A stretch of 53,487 nucleotides of DNA from Planctomycetota bacterium (GTDB lineage Bacteria > Planctomycetota > Phycisphaerae > SM23-33): NCBI GenBank assembly GCA_022705325.1, contig JAKJER010000042.1:1-53487 (forward strand), in the 5' to 3' direction. How positions within the stretch are numbered: the stretch's first letter is position 1; each line of letters opens with the position of its first letter. The notes beneath the pieces were generated by a model. The model saw nothing but the letters and a program-made list of their open reading frames with translations, searched no databases and was not told where the DNA came from. Position numbers and translations under genes: made by a program. Of this stretch, positions 1-8,233 are shown piece after piece.

Positions 1-29
1 GGCATTTTGGCCTTGGATCAGGAAGGAGA

Positions 30-827
30 ATGTGCAAAATGTGGATTGACAGAATTCGGGGGGGGTACAATACAAACAAGCTGGCCCGGTGGCGGAGTCG
101 GGCGGGCTATCTGGGAAATCCCGGCTATCTCGACGGGCGGCTCGTCTACGGCATCGGCGGGGACCTGACGGCCCGGCCGCTCCAGATCGCCATCGGACGC
201 GAACGGTTCCTCACCATTCTGGCCACCGACGGGGGCGACTCCTACAGCTACGACCAGGTCATGCTGGGCGACCCGAAGCTGGAACTGGCCCACAACATCG
301 CCTACGGCAAGCCCGTGGGCGCGACCGCCATCTACAGCAGCCAGTACGCCGCCACCGGCGCCGTCGACGGACGGGTGAACGAGGAGTGGTCGGCGGCGAA
401 CCCGGCCGCCTACTGGTTGCTCCCCAACAGCACGCTGGGCTCCCTGATCGTCGACCTCGAGGGTGAGTTTCTCATCGACCGCATCGACCTCCAGAACACG
501 CACAATGGCGGGTCAAAGGACCGCGGCACGAAGGAGTTCCAACTGCTGGTGAGCCTGGACGGTCTGACGTGGACGCCCGTGGTGGACGACCTGTTGAGCT
601 TCTACGGCAGCGCCACGTCCGCCCTGCTGAACACGCCTCTGGAGAGCTTCGAGTTCACCGAAGTCTGGGCGCGATACGTCAAGTTCCAGGTCGACGGCTA
701 CTACGGCGTGGGCGGCGGCCTGGCCGAGCTTCGCGTGTTCGAGGCCGTGCCCGAACCGGCCAGCCTGACGCTGCTGCTGCTGGCGGCGACGGGCGTGGGC
801 GGCTACCTGCGACGGCGCCGCGCGTAA
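30..827 (+). CDS. Discoidin-like PEP-CTERM surface protein (5' end uncertain)
   Basis: This encodes an exported protein of up to 265 residues. The last ~25 residues are a PEP-CTERM sorting signal: a VPEP motif, a Leu/Ala-rich hydrophobic stretch and a final YLRRRRA. That predicts processing by an exosortase and display at the cell surface or in exopolysaccharide. Residues ~95-235 look like an F5/8 type C (discoidin) galactose-binding fold, with a conserved end WARYVKFQVDGYYG. Residues ~45-85 resemble the tail of a preceding carbohydrate-binding module. No signal peptide is visible after the ATG at 30, although that ATG has a good GGAAGGAGA ribosome site. The frame is open upstream to base 3, so the true gene may begin outside the window. 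Substrate is unknown. Confidence 0.7.
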   Translation: MCKMWIDRIRGGYNTNKLARWRSRAGYLGNPGYLDGRLVYGIGGDLTARPLQIAIGRERFLTILATDGGDSYSYDQVMLGDPKLELAHNIAYGKPVGATAIYSSQYAATGAVDGRVNEEWSAANPAAYWLLPNSTLGSLIVDLEGEFLIDRIDLQNTHNGGSKDRGTKEFQLLVSLDGLTWTPVVDDLLSFYGSATSALLNTPLESFEFTEVWARYVKFQVDGYYGVGGGLAELRVFEAVPEPASLTLLLLAATGVGGYLRRRRA

Positions 828-833
828 ACAAAC

Positions 834-863
834 AGCCGCACCCGCTCCAAGGCGGATGCGGCT
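834..863 (+). terminator. Stem-loop after the PEP-CTERM gene
   Basis: AGCCGCA (834-840) pairs with TGCGGCT (857-863), with a further CCGC/GCGG pairing inside. It lies a few bases after the stop codon. There is no T-run on the plus strand, so it is either a weak terminator or an mRNA-stabilising hairpin. Confidence 0.5.
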
Positions 864-952
864 GGGGGGCGATTGTGTGAAGCCGCGAGCGGCCGCAAGC
901 CCGTGCCCCGCGGACTGCCGGGACGCGCCTGCCGGTTGCTGACTACAGGCTG

Positions 953-1526
953 CTACGCGCCGAACTTCTCCAGCTTGCCCGCGTGGGCCATGGCCGTCGG
1001 GATCAGTTCGCGTGCGGGGAAGGTCCCGAGCTGGCCGGAGCGACAGGTGACCTCGTTGAAGGTGTCGGCGTCGCCGCCGCGGAGGTAAGGCCCAGACAGC
1101 AGCACCGGCACCGGATGCCACGAGTGTGCCTTCATGCTTGGCGGGGTCGAGTGGTCGCCCGTGATGATCAGCACGTCGGGCTTGGCCTCCAGCAAGGTGG
1201 GCAGGGCCGCGTCCATCTCCTCGATCCGCTTGATCTTGGCCGGCAGGTCCCCGTCCTCGCCGGTCTTGTCGGTGTACTTGAAGTGGGCGAAGACAAACGT
1301 GTGTTGGGCCAGGGCCTTGGCCGTCTCGGCGCAAACATCCTGGGCCGTCGTCGGCTTGGCCACCACGGGCATGCCCACCAGGCGGGCCACGCCGCGATAC
1401 ATGGGATAGCCCGCGACAGCGGCCGGGTTGAGCCTGTAACGCTCCTGGAAGGTCGGCCAGGTGGGGAACTTCGCGTAGCCGCGGCAGAGGATCATGTTGG
1501 CCTTCGGCTCGTCCGCCAGGATCCGC
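953..1526 (-). pseudogene. apgM: C-terminal fragment of archaeal-type phosphoglycerate mutase ApgM
   Basis: About 190 codons match the C-terminal half of the cofactor-independent (archaeal-type, ApgM) phosphoglycerate mutase, an alkaline-phosphatase-superfamily enzyme interconverting 2- and 3-phosphoglycerate. Recognisable elements in order are KANMILCRG, YPMYRGVARLVGMPV, a metal-site segment FKYTDKTGEDGD (family members usually have His where Glu sits here) and TGDHSTPPSMKAHSWHPVPV. The N-terminal half, with the other metal ligands and the catalytic Ser, is absent. Upstream in the same direction the reading frame runs into the middle of a PiT permease gene in another frame. No start codon or ribosome site precedes the fragment. 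It is best read as the 3' remnant of a gene cut by a deletion or by an assembly join near 1515-1530. Confidence 0.75.
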
Positions 1527-2367
1527 CCTGAATGCGCCCGAACCACCGCTCGACGACGACGTAGCGCTGGGACATGCGGATGCGTCGGTTGCGGGTGTAG
1601 CGATGGATGACCATCCGGGCGCCGATGGCGGTGAGTGCCGCCAGCACCACCGCCAGGGGCAGGGAGAGCACGAGGCGGGCGAGCTTGGGCGGCAGCCAGG
1701 ACACCGCCCCGAAGACCGTCTCGCCCAGGAGGGAAGGCATCCACCTGTCGGCGGCCAGCTTGGGCGGGCCCGCGCAGACGATCGAGAGGGTGATGATGAA
1801 GATCACCATCGCCAGGCACAAGGGAACGGCCTGGCGGGCCATGTACACCGGGTGGCGGCTGCGAAGCACGAAACGGATGATCAGGCGGTAGACGACGTAG
1901 GCCAGCAGCGCCCCCACCAGCGGCGAGACGATCCAACTGGCGGCGATGGTGCCCATGTTGGCCCACTTGATGTGCCCGGGCCCGACGGCGACGCAGGCAA
2001 AGCCGATCACCGCGCCGATGATGGCGTGGGTGGTGGAGACGGGCTGGCCGAAGAAGGTGGCAACGTTGAGCCACACGCCGGCCGCCAGCAGCGCCGCCAG
2101 CATCCCCACGCCCAGTTGACGGACGTCGCTGAAGGCCTCGAAGGGCACGATGCCGCCCTTGATGGTGTCGGCGACGTTGGCGCCCACGAAAAACGCCCCG
2201 CAGAACTCGAAGATGCCGCCCAGTATGATCGCCCTGAACAGCGTGAGGGCGCCCGAGCCGACCGACGTGCCGAAGGCGTTGGCGACGTCGTTGGCCCCAA
2301 TGTTCCAGGCCATGTAGAACCCGATCACGAGGGACAGGGCGAAGAAAACGGTTGTGGCGGTCAGCAA
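1492..2367 (-). pseudogene. pit: Truncated PiT-family inorganic phosphate permease (N-terminal half)
   Basis: PiT proteins are proton- or sodium-coupled low-affinity phosphate transporters with two homologous membrane halves. This frame starts at a TTG (2365-2367) behind GGGAGA. It carries the first half intact, including the signature IGANDVANAFGTSVGSG near residue 24, about six hydrophobic segments, and the run-up YVVVERWFGRIQ that normally leads into the second GANDVANA repeat. After that motif homology stops and an unrelated tail GGSWRTSRRPT ends the frame at 291 residues, against roughly 420-500 in the family. The tail is the ApgM sequence read in the wrong frame. The product should lack half its transport path. 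It lies 26 bp downstream of the DUF47 accessory gene, the usual order. Confidence 0.8.
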
Positions 2368-2393
2368 AGCGGTTCTCCCGTCGTTGGCGTTTG

Positions 2394-3065
2394 TCAGCGA
2401 TGGGCGATCATGATCCGGAGGTTCTTGCCCACGTTCTCGGCGTGGTCGGCGATGCCGCGCAGAGCGGCGCTGAGTTTCTCCAGGATCATGACGGTGATGG
2501 GGTCGATGTCATCCATTCCGTAGTAGCGCCGGGCAAGCTGGCGGCTGAGCTTGTCGGATTCCCATTCCATGTGGCAGACCTGCTGGATCTGGCCGAGGAC
2601 CTCGGCGGTATCCGGACCCGCGAAGGCCTCTTTCTGGAGCTGGCCCAGGTGCTCGGAGACGGCCAGCAACTGCTCGCTCACCTGGACCACCTTGTCCACC
2701 AGGGCCAGGAAGTCCTGGTGCAGTTCCTGGGGCAAGTGGATGGTCCGCAGGGTGGCGACGACGGCGAAGTCCTCGGCGTCGTCGGCGATGCGGTCCTGCT
2801 GGCGGAGGAAGTTGGCCACGCTCTCCCGGCTGACGGACAGGAAGTAGCGCGTAGGCAGGTTTGCGCGGATGCGGTCCTTGATCTCGTCGGCCTCGTACTC
2901 GGTCTTGGACATCTGGTGCTGGAGGTCCCGCAGCCCCTGGGTGTCGCCGGCCAGGATGGCGTCGGCGATGGGGCGGACCAGGGCCACGCACTCGTGCACC
3001 TTGCGGGCGTGTTCCACCATGGGCTCGAACGGCGATCGCCCGAACAGATCGGTCAGTCTTCGCAT
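2394..3065 (-). CDS. DUF47 / PhoU-like phosphate-transport accessory protein
   Basis: A 223-residue all-helical protein of the DUF47 (TIGR00153, PhoU-like) family, usually encoded beside PiT permeases and thought to regulate them. It opens with MRRLTDLFGRSPFEPMVEHA, typical of the family, and carries repeated helix motifs such as KTEYEADEIKDRI and the C-terminal MEWESDKLSRQLARR with ADHAENVGKNLR, which in PhoU-like proteins line metal-binding sites. Start ATG at 3065 follows AAAGGG. It is the first gene of a minus-strand operon whose second gene, the permease, is broken, so its partner may be missing. It diverges from pst across a 166-bp gap holding a Pho-box-like sequence. Confidence 0.88.
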   Translation of the reverse strand: MRRLTDLFGRSPFEPMVEHARKVHECVALVRPIADAILAGDTQGLRDLQHQMSKTEYEADEIKDRIRANLPTRYFLSVSRESVANFLRQQDRIADDAEDFAVVATLRTIHLPQELHQDFLALVDKVVQVSEQLLAVSEHLGQLQKEAFAGPDTAEVLGQIQQVCHMEWESDKLSRQLARRYYGMDDIDPITVMILEKLSAALRGIADHAENVGKNLRIMIAHR

Positions 3066-3136
3066 GGAAAACCCTTTCGTGTTGCGTCAACGGGTGGAGA
3101 GGATACCGGGGCGAGGGGGCGTTTCCAAGGCCCAAA

Positions 3137-3181
3137 CTTAACGGATTCTTAACTTTTCGCCCGCGGTTTGATCGGTACAAT
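3137..3181 (+). promoter_or_regulatory. Candidate Pho box and promoter for pstSCAB-phoU
   Basis: Two direct repeats, CTTAACGG and CTTAACTT, start at 3137 and 3148, an 11-bp period. TACAAT (3176-3181) follows 22 bp after the second CTTAAC (3148-3153), so the repeats cover the place of the -35 element and no TTGACA is present. This layout matches activator-dependent promoters of the PhoB/PhoP/SphR type, whose boxes are 11-bp-periodic direct repeats. A start point near 3188 would leave a ~44-nt leader before pstS. Confidence 0.6.
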
Positions 3182-3231
3182 TCGGCCTGACCTGGGCGGC
3201 TTGACACCCCGCCGCCCTGGCGGACGATTTC

Positions 3232-4053
3232 ATGACACGGATGAACACCAAGCGCATCGGCGGGGCGGCCCTGGCAGTGGCGCTGGCAAGCCTGGCCCTG
3301 ACGGCGGCCTCCTGCCGGCGGCAGGGGGGCAAGACGGTCAGCGTGGTCGGCTCGACGTCGATCCAGCCCTTTGCGGAAGTGCTGGCCGACGAGTTCCACC
3401 GCGTCTACCGGGACATCGAGATCGAGGTCCAGGGCGGCGGCTCCACCGCGGGCGTCCAGGCCTTCATGAACGACATCGCCGACGTCGGCATGTGCTCGCG
3501 CAACCTCAAGAAGGGCGAAGCCCCGCAGGGCCGGCCCGTGGTCATCGCCCGCGACGGGCTGGCCATCGTGGTCCACGGATCCAACCCGGTCAACGACCTG
3601 AGCGTGGACCAGATCCGCGACCTGTTCTCGGGGCGGGCCGCCAACTGGAAGCAGGTGGGCGGGCCGGACCGCGTGGTCAGGCCCATCTCGCGCGAGGAGG
3701 GCTCGGGTACCCGCGAGGCGTTCGAGAAACTGGTCATGAAGAAGACCCGCATCTCGCGCAAGGCCCTGACGCAGGAGTCCAACGGGTCGGTCAAGGAACT
3801 GGTGAGACACGATCCCGGCGCCGTGGGATACATGTCGCTGGGCCTGGTGGGCACGGAGATCAAGGCCGTCCGCATCGGCGGGGTCAAGCCCTCGGCGGAG
3901 AACGTCCTCAACGGCTCGTACTCGCTGGTCCGCCCGTTCCTGTTCATCGTGAAGAAGCAGCCCCGGGCGGACACCCAGAAGTACCTGGATTTCGTGCTGT
4001 CGGACCAGGGGCAGCGGCTGCTGGAGAAAGAAGGACTGGTGAGGGCCAAGTGA
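3232..4053 (+). CDS. pstS: Phosphate-binding lipoprotein PstS
   Basis: High-affinity periplasmic phosphate receptor of the Pst ABC importer, 273 residues. It has a basic start, a hydrophobic segment and Cys in LTAASCRR, consistent with a lipoprotein signal. The mature protein shows the PstS/PBP-like ligand loops: VVGSTSIQPFAEVLADEF, GGGSTAGVQAFMNDIADVG and ISREEGSGTREAFEK, whose Ser, Thr and Arg residues hydrogen-bond phosphate in the family. An alternative start is the ATG at 3241 (MNTKRIGG). Neither start has a strong ribosome site. It is first in a six-gene operon and its stop overlaps the GTG of pstC. The Pho-box-like repeats upstream predict induction by phosphate starvation. Confidence 0.93.
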   Translation: MTRMNTKRIGGAALAVALASLALTAASCRRQGGKTVSVVGSTSIQPFAEVLADEFHRVYRDIEIEVQGGGSTAGVQAFMNDIADVGMCSRNLKKGEAPQGRPVVIARDGLAIVVHGSNPVNDLSVDQIRDLFSGRAANWKQVGGPDRVVRPISREEGSGTREAFEKLVMKKTRISRKALTQESNGSVKELVRHDPGAVGYMSLGLVGTEIKAVRIGGVKPSAENVLNGSYSLVRPFLFIVKKQPRADTQKYLDFVLSDQGQRLLEKEGLVRAK

Positions 4054-5039
4054 GCCAACCCCAACTGGACATCGCGGCGGTCGAAGAGGGGCCGGGCCGC
4101 CCGGCCATGTCCGAGGCGAGCCCGCCCAGCCAGGGGCCCGGGCCGCAGCGCCGCCTCAAGCCCTCGACCTGGTGGTCGCGGCGGAGCGACCGGGTCATCA
4201 GCCTGATGCTGCTGGCGGGCGCGATGACGGCGATCGCGGCGCTGGCGGTGATTACGGCGTTCATCTTCAAAGAAGGCCTGCCGCTGATGCTGGAGAAGGG
4301 GTTGAGCGACTTCCTGTTCTCCAGCGACTGGTACCCGCAAGAGGGCAAGTTCGGCATCTTCGCCATGATCGTCGGCTCGCTGGCGGTGACGCTGGGGGCC
4401 ATGATCATCGGCGTGGTCTTCAGCCTGTCCTGCGCGATCGTGTTGACGCAGTTCTGCCCGCCGCGGGTGGTGTCGATCCTGAAGCCTTCCATCGAGCTGC
4501 TGGCGGGCATCCCGTCGGTGGTGTATGGCTTCATGGGCGTGGTGATCCTCGTGCCCCTCATCCGCACGCACCTGGGCGGGCCGGGGCTGTCGGTGCTGGC
4601 CGCGTCGATCGTCCTGGGCGTGATGGTCCTGCCGACGGTCACGTCAATCTCCGTGGACGCCCTTCAGGCGGTCCCGCGGAGCTACCGCGAGGGCTCGATC
4701 GCCCTGGGGGCGACCTCGTGGCAGACGACCTGGCGGGTCGTGCTCAAGGCGGCCCGCTCGGGCATCGTCGCCGCGGTCATCCTGGGCATGGGGCGTGCGA
4801 TCGGCGAGACGATGGCCGTCATCATGGTCGCCGGGAACCCCCTGGACGTGCCTACCAGCCCGCTGGACCCCGTCCGGACGCTCACCAGCAACATCGCCAT
4901 GGAGATGGGCTACGCCAGCGGCGACCACCGCCGGGCCCTCTTCGCCACCGGCGTCACCCTCTTCGTCATCATCATGATCCTGAACGTCATCGCCCTCACC
5001 GTCTCCCGCCGGCGGGCCGTGCGGAGCAAAGCTCGATGA
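4050..5039 (+). CDS. pstC: Phosphate ABC transporter permease PstC
   Basis: One of the two membrane subunits of the Pst importer. The protein has a ~45-residue Pro/Arg-rich cytoplasmic leader, then six hydrophobic segments. The ABC-permease coupling loop is visible as AVPRSYREGSIALGATSWQT, which docks on PstB, and RAIGETMAVIMVAGNP is a PstC signature. I chose the GTG at 4050 because it overlaps the pstS stop (GTGA) and follows GGTGAGGG. The ATG at 4107 (MSEASPPSQ) is the alternative and would shorten the leader by 19 residues. The stop overlaps the pstA ATG (ATGA), so translation is probably coupled along the operon. Confidence 0.92.
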   Translation: MSQPQLDIAAVEEGPGRPAMSEASPPSQGPGPQRRLKPSTWWSRRSDRVISLMLLAGAMTAIAALAVITAFIFKEGLPLMLEKGLSDFLFSSDWYPQEGKFGIFAMIVGSLAVTLGAMIIGVVFSLSCAIVLTQFCPPRVVSILKPSIELLAGIPSVVYGFMGVVILVPLIRTHLGGPGLSVLAASIVLGVMVLPTVTSISVDALQAVPRSYREGSIALGATSWQTTWRVVLKAARSGIVAAVILGMGRAIGETMAVIMVAGNPLDVPTSPLDPVRTLTSNIAMEMGYASGDHRRALFATGVTLFVIIMILNVIALTVSRRRAVRSKAR

Positions 5040-5872
5040 GGATCTCTCCCGACATGTCGCAGCGGGCGGCCGTCACCCTCATGTGGGCGATGACGATCTG
5101 CACCCTCGGCGTGCTGCTGTTCATCATCGCCTACATCCTGGCCAAGGGCCTGCCCTACGTGAGCTGGGAGTTCCTCAGCGAGGCCCCGCGGTCCATGGGA
5201 CGCGAGGGAGGCATCTTCCCCATGATCGTCGGCACGATCCTGGTCTGCGGGCTGGCGGTCGCCATCGCCGCCCCCATCGGCCTGGTGACGGCCATCTATC
5301 TCACCGAGTACACCCGCGAAGGCAAGCTGACCGCGATCATCCGCTTCGGGGCCGACTGCCTGGCCGGCATCCCGTCGATCATCTTCGGACTCTTCGGCTT
5401 TGTCTTCTTCGTGATCACCCTGGGCATGGGCTACTCGATCCTGGCCGGGGCGCTGACGCTGGCGGTGATGGTCCTGCCGACCATCATCCGCACCAGCGAG
5501 GAGGCGATCCGCGCCGTGCCGCGGTCGTATCGCGACGTGAGCTTCGGGCTGGGCTCCACGCGCTGGCAGATGGTGACCCGGGTGGTGCTCCGCTCGGCCC
5601 TGCCGGGCATCGGCACGGGCATCGTCCTGTCGATCGGGCGGGCCATCAGCGAGACGGCCGCCGTCATGCTCACCGCGGGCTCGGCCCTGCGCCTGCCGCG
5701 GACGGTCTTCGACTCCTCCCGCACGCTGTCGCTGCATTTCTACGTCCTGGTGCGCGAGGGGCTTTCGTCCGAAAGCGCCTACGGGACAGCCGCCATCCTG
5801 ATCGTGTCCATCCTGATCATCAACATCCTGGCCTACTGGTTCATGAAGCGCTTTGTCGCCAAGGTTAGATAG
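5036..5872 (+). CDS. pstA: Phosphate ABC transporter permease PstA
   Basis: Second membrane subunit of the Pst importer, 278 residues with about six transmembrane helices. Family landmarks are GLVTAIYLTEYTREGK, LAGIPSIIFGLFGFVFF, the coupling loop AVPRSYRDVSFGLGSTRWQ and RAISETAAVMLTAGSA. The ATG at 5036 overlaps the pstC stop by ATGA, and the stop is followed directly by the pstB1 ATG at 5873. Unlike PstC it has almost no cytoplasmic leader. It would pair with PstC to form the phosphate channel driven by the two ATPases encoded next. Confidence 0.94.
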   Translation: MRISPDMSQRAAVTLMWAMTICTLGVLLFIIAYILAKGLPYVSWEFLSEAPRSMGREGGIFPMIVGTILVCGLAVAIAAPIGLVTAIYLTEYTREGKLTAIIRFGADCLAGIPSIIFGLFGFVFFVITLGMGYSILAGALTLAVMVLPTIIRTSEEAIRAVPRSYRDVSFGLGSTRWQMVTRVVLRSALPGIGTGIVLSIGRAISETAAVMLTAGSALRLPRTVFDSSRTLSLHFYVLVREGLSSESAYGTAAILIVSILIINILAYWFMKRFVAKVR

Positions 5873-6634
5873 ATGAGCGAACCGCCGAAGATCCGCGTCG
5901 AGTCCTTCAGTGCCGCCTTCGACGGCCGGGAGGTCCTCCGCGCGATCAGCCTGGAGGTACAGCCCCGCGAGCGGTTGGCCATCATCGGGCCCGCCGGCGG
6001 GGGCAAGACCACCTTCCTGCGCTCCCTCAACCGCCTCAACGACCTGGACGGCGGCTTCTCCCACACGGGCAGGATCCTCTTCAACGGCATGGACATCTAC
6101 AGTCGGCAGACGGACCCCGCCGAGCTGCGCCGCCGGGTGGGCATGGTCTATGCCGTGCCCGTTCCGCTGCCCTGGTCCATCTACGACAACCTCGCCTACG
6201 GCCCGCGCCTGACGGGCATCCGCAGCCGCTCCCGGCTGGACGAGATCGTCGAGACCTCCCTCCGCCAGGCCATTCTGTGGGACGAGGTCAAGGACCGCCT
6301 GGACGAGTTGGCCACCAACCTCTCCGGCGGGCAGCAGCAGCGGCTGTGCCTGGCGCGCATCCTGGCCCTGGACGTGGAGGTGCTCATGCTGGACGAGCCC
6401 TGCTCGGGCCTGGACCCGATCTCGACCGCCAAGATCGAGGACGCGCTGGCCGAGCTGAAGCAACGCTATTCGATCATCCTGGTCACCAACAACACCAAGC
6501 AGGCGGCGCGGGCGTCGGACCGCACGGCGTTCTTCCTGATGGGCGAGTTGATCGAGGTGGGGCCCACGGTCGACCTCTTCACCAACCCGGTCCACGAGCG
6601 GACCGGCGACTACATCACGGGACACTTCGGATGA
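5873..6634 (+). CDS. pstB: PstB-family ATPase 1 with degenerate Q-loop and H-loop
   Basis: A 253-residue ABC ATPase of the Pst importer. Walker A is GPAGGGKTT (39-47), the signature is canonical LSGGQQQRL (150-158) and Walker B is VLMLDE (170-175). Two catalytic switches differ from a normal PstB. The Q-loop reads MVYAVPVPLP, with Ala94 where Gln is expected. The H-loop reads LVTNNTKQAA, with Asn206 where the switch His is expected. A second ATPase follows with an ATGA overlap and has the opposite pattern (good Q and H, bad signature). I infer that the two form an asymmetric heterodimer in which this subunit donates the working signature. I have seen this VPVPLP/VTNNTKQ type paired with a second PstB in other bacteria, so it is not a local mutation. 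Confidence 0.9.
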   Translation: MSEPPKIRVESFSAAFDGREVLRAISLEVQPRERLAIIGPAGGGKTTFLRSLNRLNDLDGGFSHTGRILFNGMDIYSRQTDPAELRRRVGMVYAVPVPLPWSIYDNLAYGPRLTGIRSRSRLDEIVETSLRQAILWDEVKDRLDELATNLSGGQQQRLCLARILALDVEVLMLDEPCSGLDPISTAKIEDALAELKQRYSIILVTNNTKQAARASDRTAFFLMGELIEVGPTVDLFTNPVHERTGDYITGHFG

Positions 6635-7398
6635 TCCAGGCGGACGACTACAAGCTCCAGACCGACAAGCTGAACCTGTACTACGGCAAGTTCCACGCCC
6701 TCAAGGACGTGACCATCGCCATCCGCCCGCGGATGATCACGGCCATCATCGGACCTTCCGGCTGCGGCAAGAGCACGCTGCTGCGGTGCTTCAACCGCAT
6801 GAACGACCTGATCACCTCGGTCCGCGTGACCGGGCAGATCCTGCTGGACGGGATCGACGTCATCCACAAGTCCGTCAAGTTCACCGACCTGCGCAAGCGC
6901 GTGGGCATGGTCTTTCAGAGGCCCAATCCCTTCCCCCTCAGCGTCTACGACAACGTGGCCTACGGGCCCAGGATCCACGGCATGGCCCGCGGATCGCGAC
7001 TGGACCAGATCGTCGAGGACAGCCTGCGTTCCACCGCCCTGTGGAGCGACCTCAAGGACCGCCTCCAGGACTCCGCCCTCGCGCTCTCGCCCGAGCAGCA
7101 GCAGCGGCTGTGCATCAGCCGCCTGGTGGCCGTCGAGCCCGAGGTCCTGCTCATGGACGAGCCCTGCTCGGCCCTGGACCCCATCGCCACCGCCCACATC
7201 GAGGAACTCATGCGCCAGCTCGCCCAGCGCTATACCATTGTCATCGTCACCCACAACATGCAGCAGGCGGCCCGGGTGAGCCAGGAGACCGGCTTCATGC
7301 TCCTGGGCGACCTGGTCGAGTTCGGGGCCACCCAGGGCATCTTCACGGCACCGGCAGACAAGAGAACCGAAGACTACGTTACGGGGCGCTACGGCTAG
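6631..7398 (+). CDS. pstB: PstB-family ATPase 2 with degenerate signature motif
   Basis: A 255-residue ABC ATPase, the second of two in the pst operon. Walker A is GPSGCGKST (41-49), the Q-loop MVFQRPNPFP is normal (Gln96), Walker B VLLMDE ends at Asp176-Glu177 and the H-loop VTHNMQQAA is normal (His208). The signature is LSPEQQQRL (152-160) in place of LSGGQQQRL, replacing the two glycines that contact the nucleotide gamma-phosphate. In a heterodimer with PstB1 its Walker, Q and H elements would face PstB1's good LSGGQ, giving one competent site, while the reverse site would be impaired at both faces. The ATG overlaps the pstB1 stop. phoU follows after an 81-bp gap. Confidence 0.92.
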   Translation: MIQADDYKLQTDKLNLYYGKFHALKDVTIAIRPRMITAIIGPSGCGKSTLLRCFNRMNDLITSVRVTGQILLDGIDVIHKSVKFTDLRKRVGMVFQRPNPFPLSVYDNVAYGPRIHGMARGSRLDQIVEDSLRSTALWSDLKDRLQDSALALSPEQQQRLCISRLVAVEPEVLLMDEPCSALDPIATAHIEELMRQLAQRYTIVIVTHNMQQAARVSQETGFMLLGDLVEFGATQGIFTAPADKRTEDYVTGRYG

Positions 7399-7479
7399 AC
7401 CGCGGCCCCGGCAGGAAGCGAACCGAAAACTGCGCGACGGGCCGCTCCGGCCCGTACGCCGACAAACAGGAACCGCACC

Positions 7480-8166
7480 GTGGACCACCTCGTACGACAG
7501 TTCGACCGCGACCTGGACAACCTCAAGCAGAAGCTGCTGCGGATGGCCGCCACCGCCGAGCTGATGATCAAGCAGACCATCAGCGAGCTGGTCGAGCGGG
7601 ACCGCGACCTCGCCCGCGACGTGCGGGCCGAGGAACAGGAGGTCAACCGCCTCCAACTCGAGATCGACGAGGCCGCCATGGCCCTGCTGGCCACCCAGCA
7701 GCCGGTGGCCGCCGACCTGCGATTCATCCTCGTCGCCATCCGCATCAACGGCGAGATCGAGCGGATCGGCGACCTGGCGATCAACATCACGCAGAACGTC
7801 GATGTCCTGCTGGAGCAGCCCCCGCTCAAGCCGCTCATCGACATCCCCATGATGGCCGACGTGGCCCAGCAGATGGTCCGCGAGAGCCTCCACGCCTTTG
7901 TCCGGCGCGACGTGCTCCAGGCCCAGAACGTCATCGCCAACGACGACAAGGTCGACGCCTTCAAGAACCAGATCATCCGCGAACTGCTGACCTACATGAT
8001 GGGCGACCCCCGGTCCATCGAGCGGGCCCTCGCCCTGATCCTCATCGCCCGCCACATCGAGCGGATCGCCGACCACGCCACGAATATCGCCCAGGACGTG
8101 ATCTACATGGTGCAGGGGCGCGACGTTCGACACCCCAAGGGCAGGAGGGAAGAGACCCCGCAGTGA
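7480..8166 (+). CDS. phoU: Phosphate signalling protein PhoU
   Basis: A 228-residue PhoU, the helical-bundle protein that connects Pst transporter activity to phosphate-responsive two-component signalling and curbs uptake when phosphate is plentiful. Both PhoU repeats are clear. The first contains QQPVAADLRFILVAIRINGEIERIGDLAINI (two adjacent pieces), the second RALALILIARHIERIADHATNIAQD, with the conserved E/D residues that bind metal clusters. Start is GTG at 7480 behind AGGA. It is the last gene of the pst operon. No phoR/phoB pair is in the window, so the cognate sensor must be elsewhere. Confidence 0.94.
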   Translation: MDHLVRQFDRDLDNLKQKLLRMAATAELMIKQTISELVERDRDLARDVRAEEQEVNRLQLEIDEAAMALLATQQPVAADLRFILVAIRINGEIERIGDLAINITQNVDVLLEQPPLKPLIDIPMMADVAQQMVRESLHAFVRRDVLQAQNVIANDDKVDAFKNQIIRELLTYMMGDPRSIERALALILIARHIERIADHATNIAQDVIYMVQGRDVRHPKGRREETPQ

Positions 8167-8233
8167 AGGCGGACCCGGCGCGATCCTTCGGGCGGGCGCT
8201 TTTGTGATTCACCGGCTGCGGTGACGGACGGGT

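Noticed and set aside
46..71. TTGACA ... TACAAT as a promoter inside the first gene
   Set aside because: The spacer is only 14 bp and the sequence lies within an open frame with a good ribosome site upstream. It cannot be told from chance.
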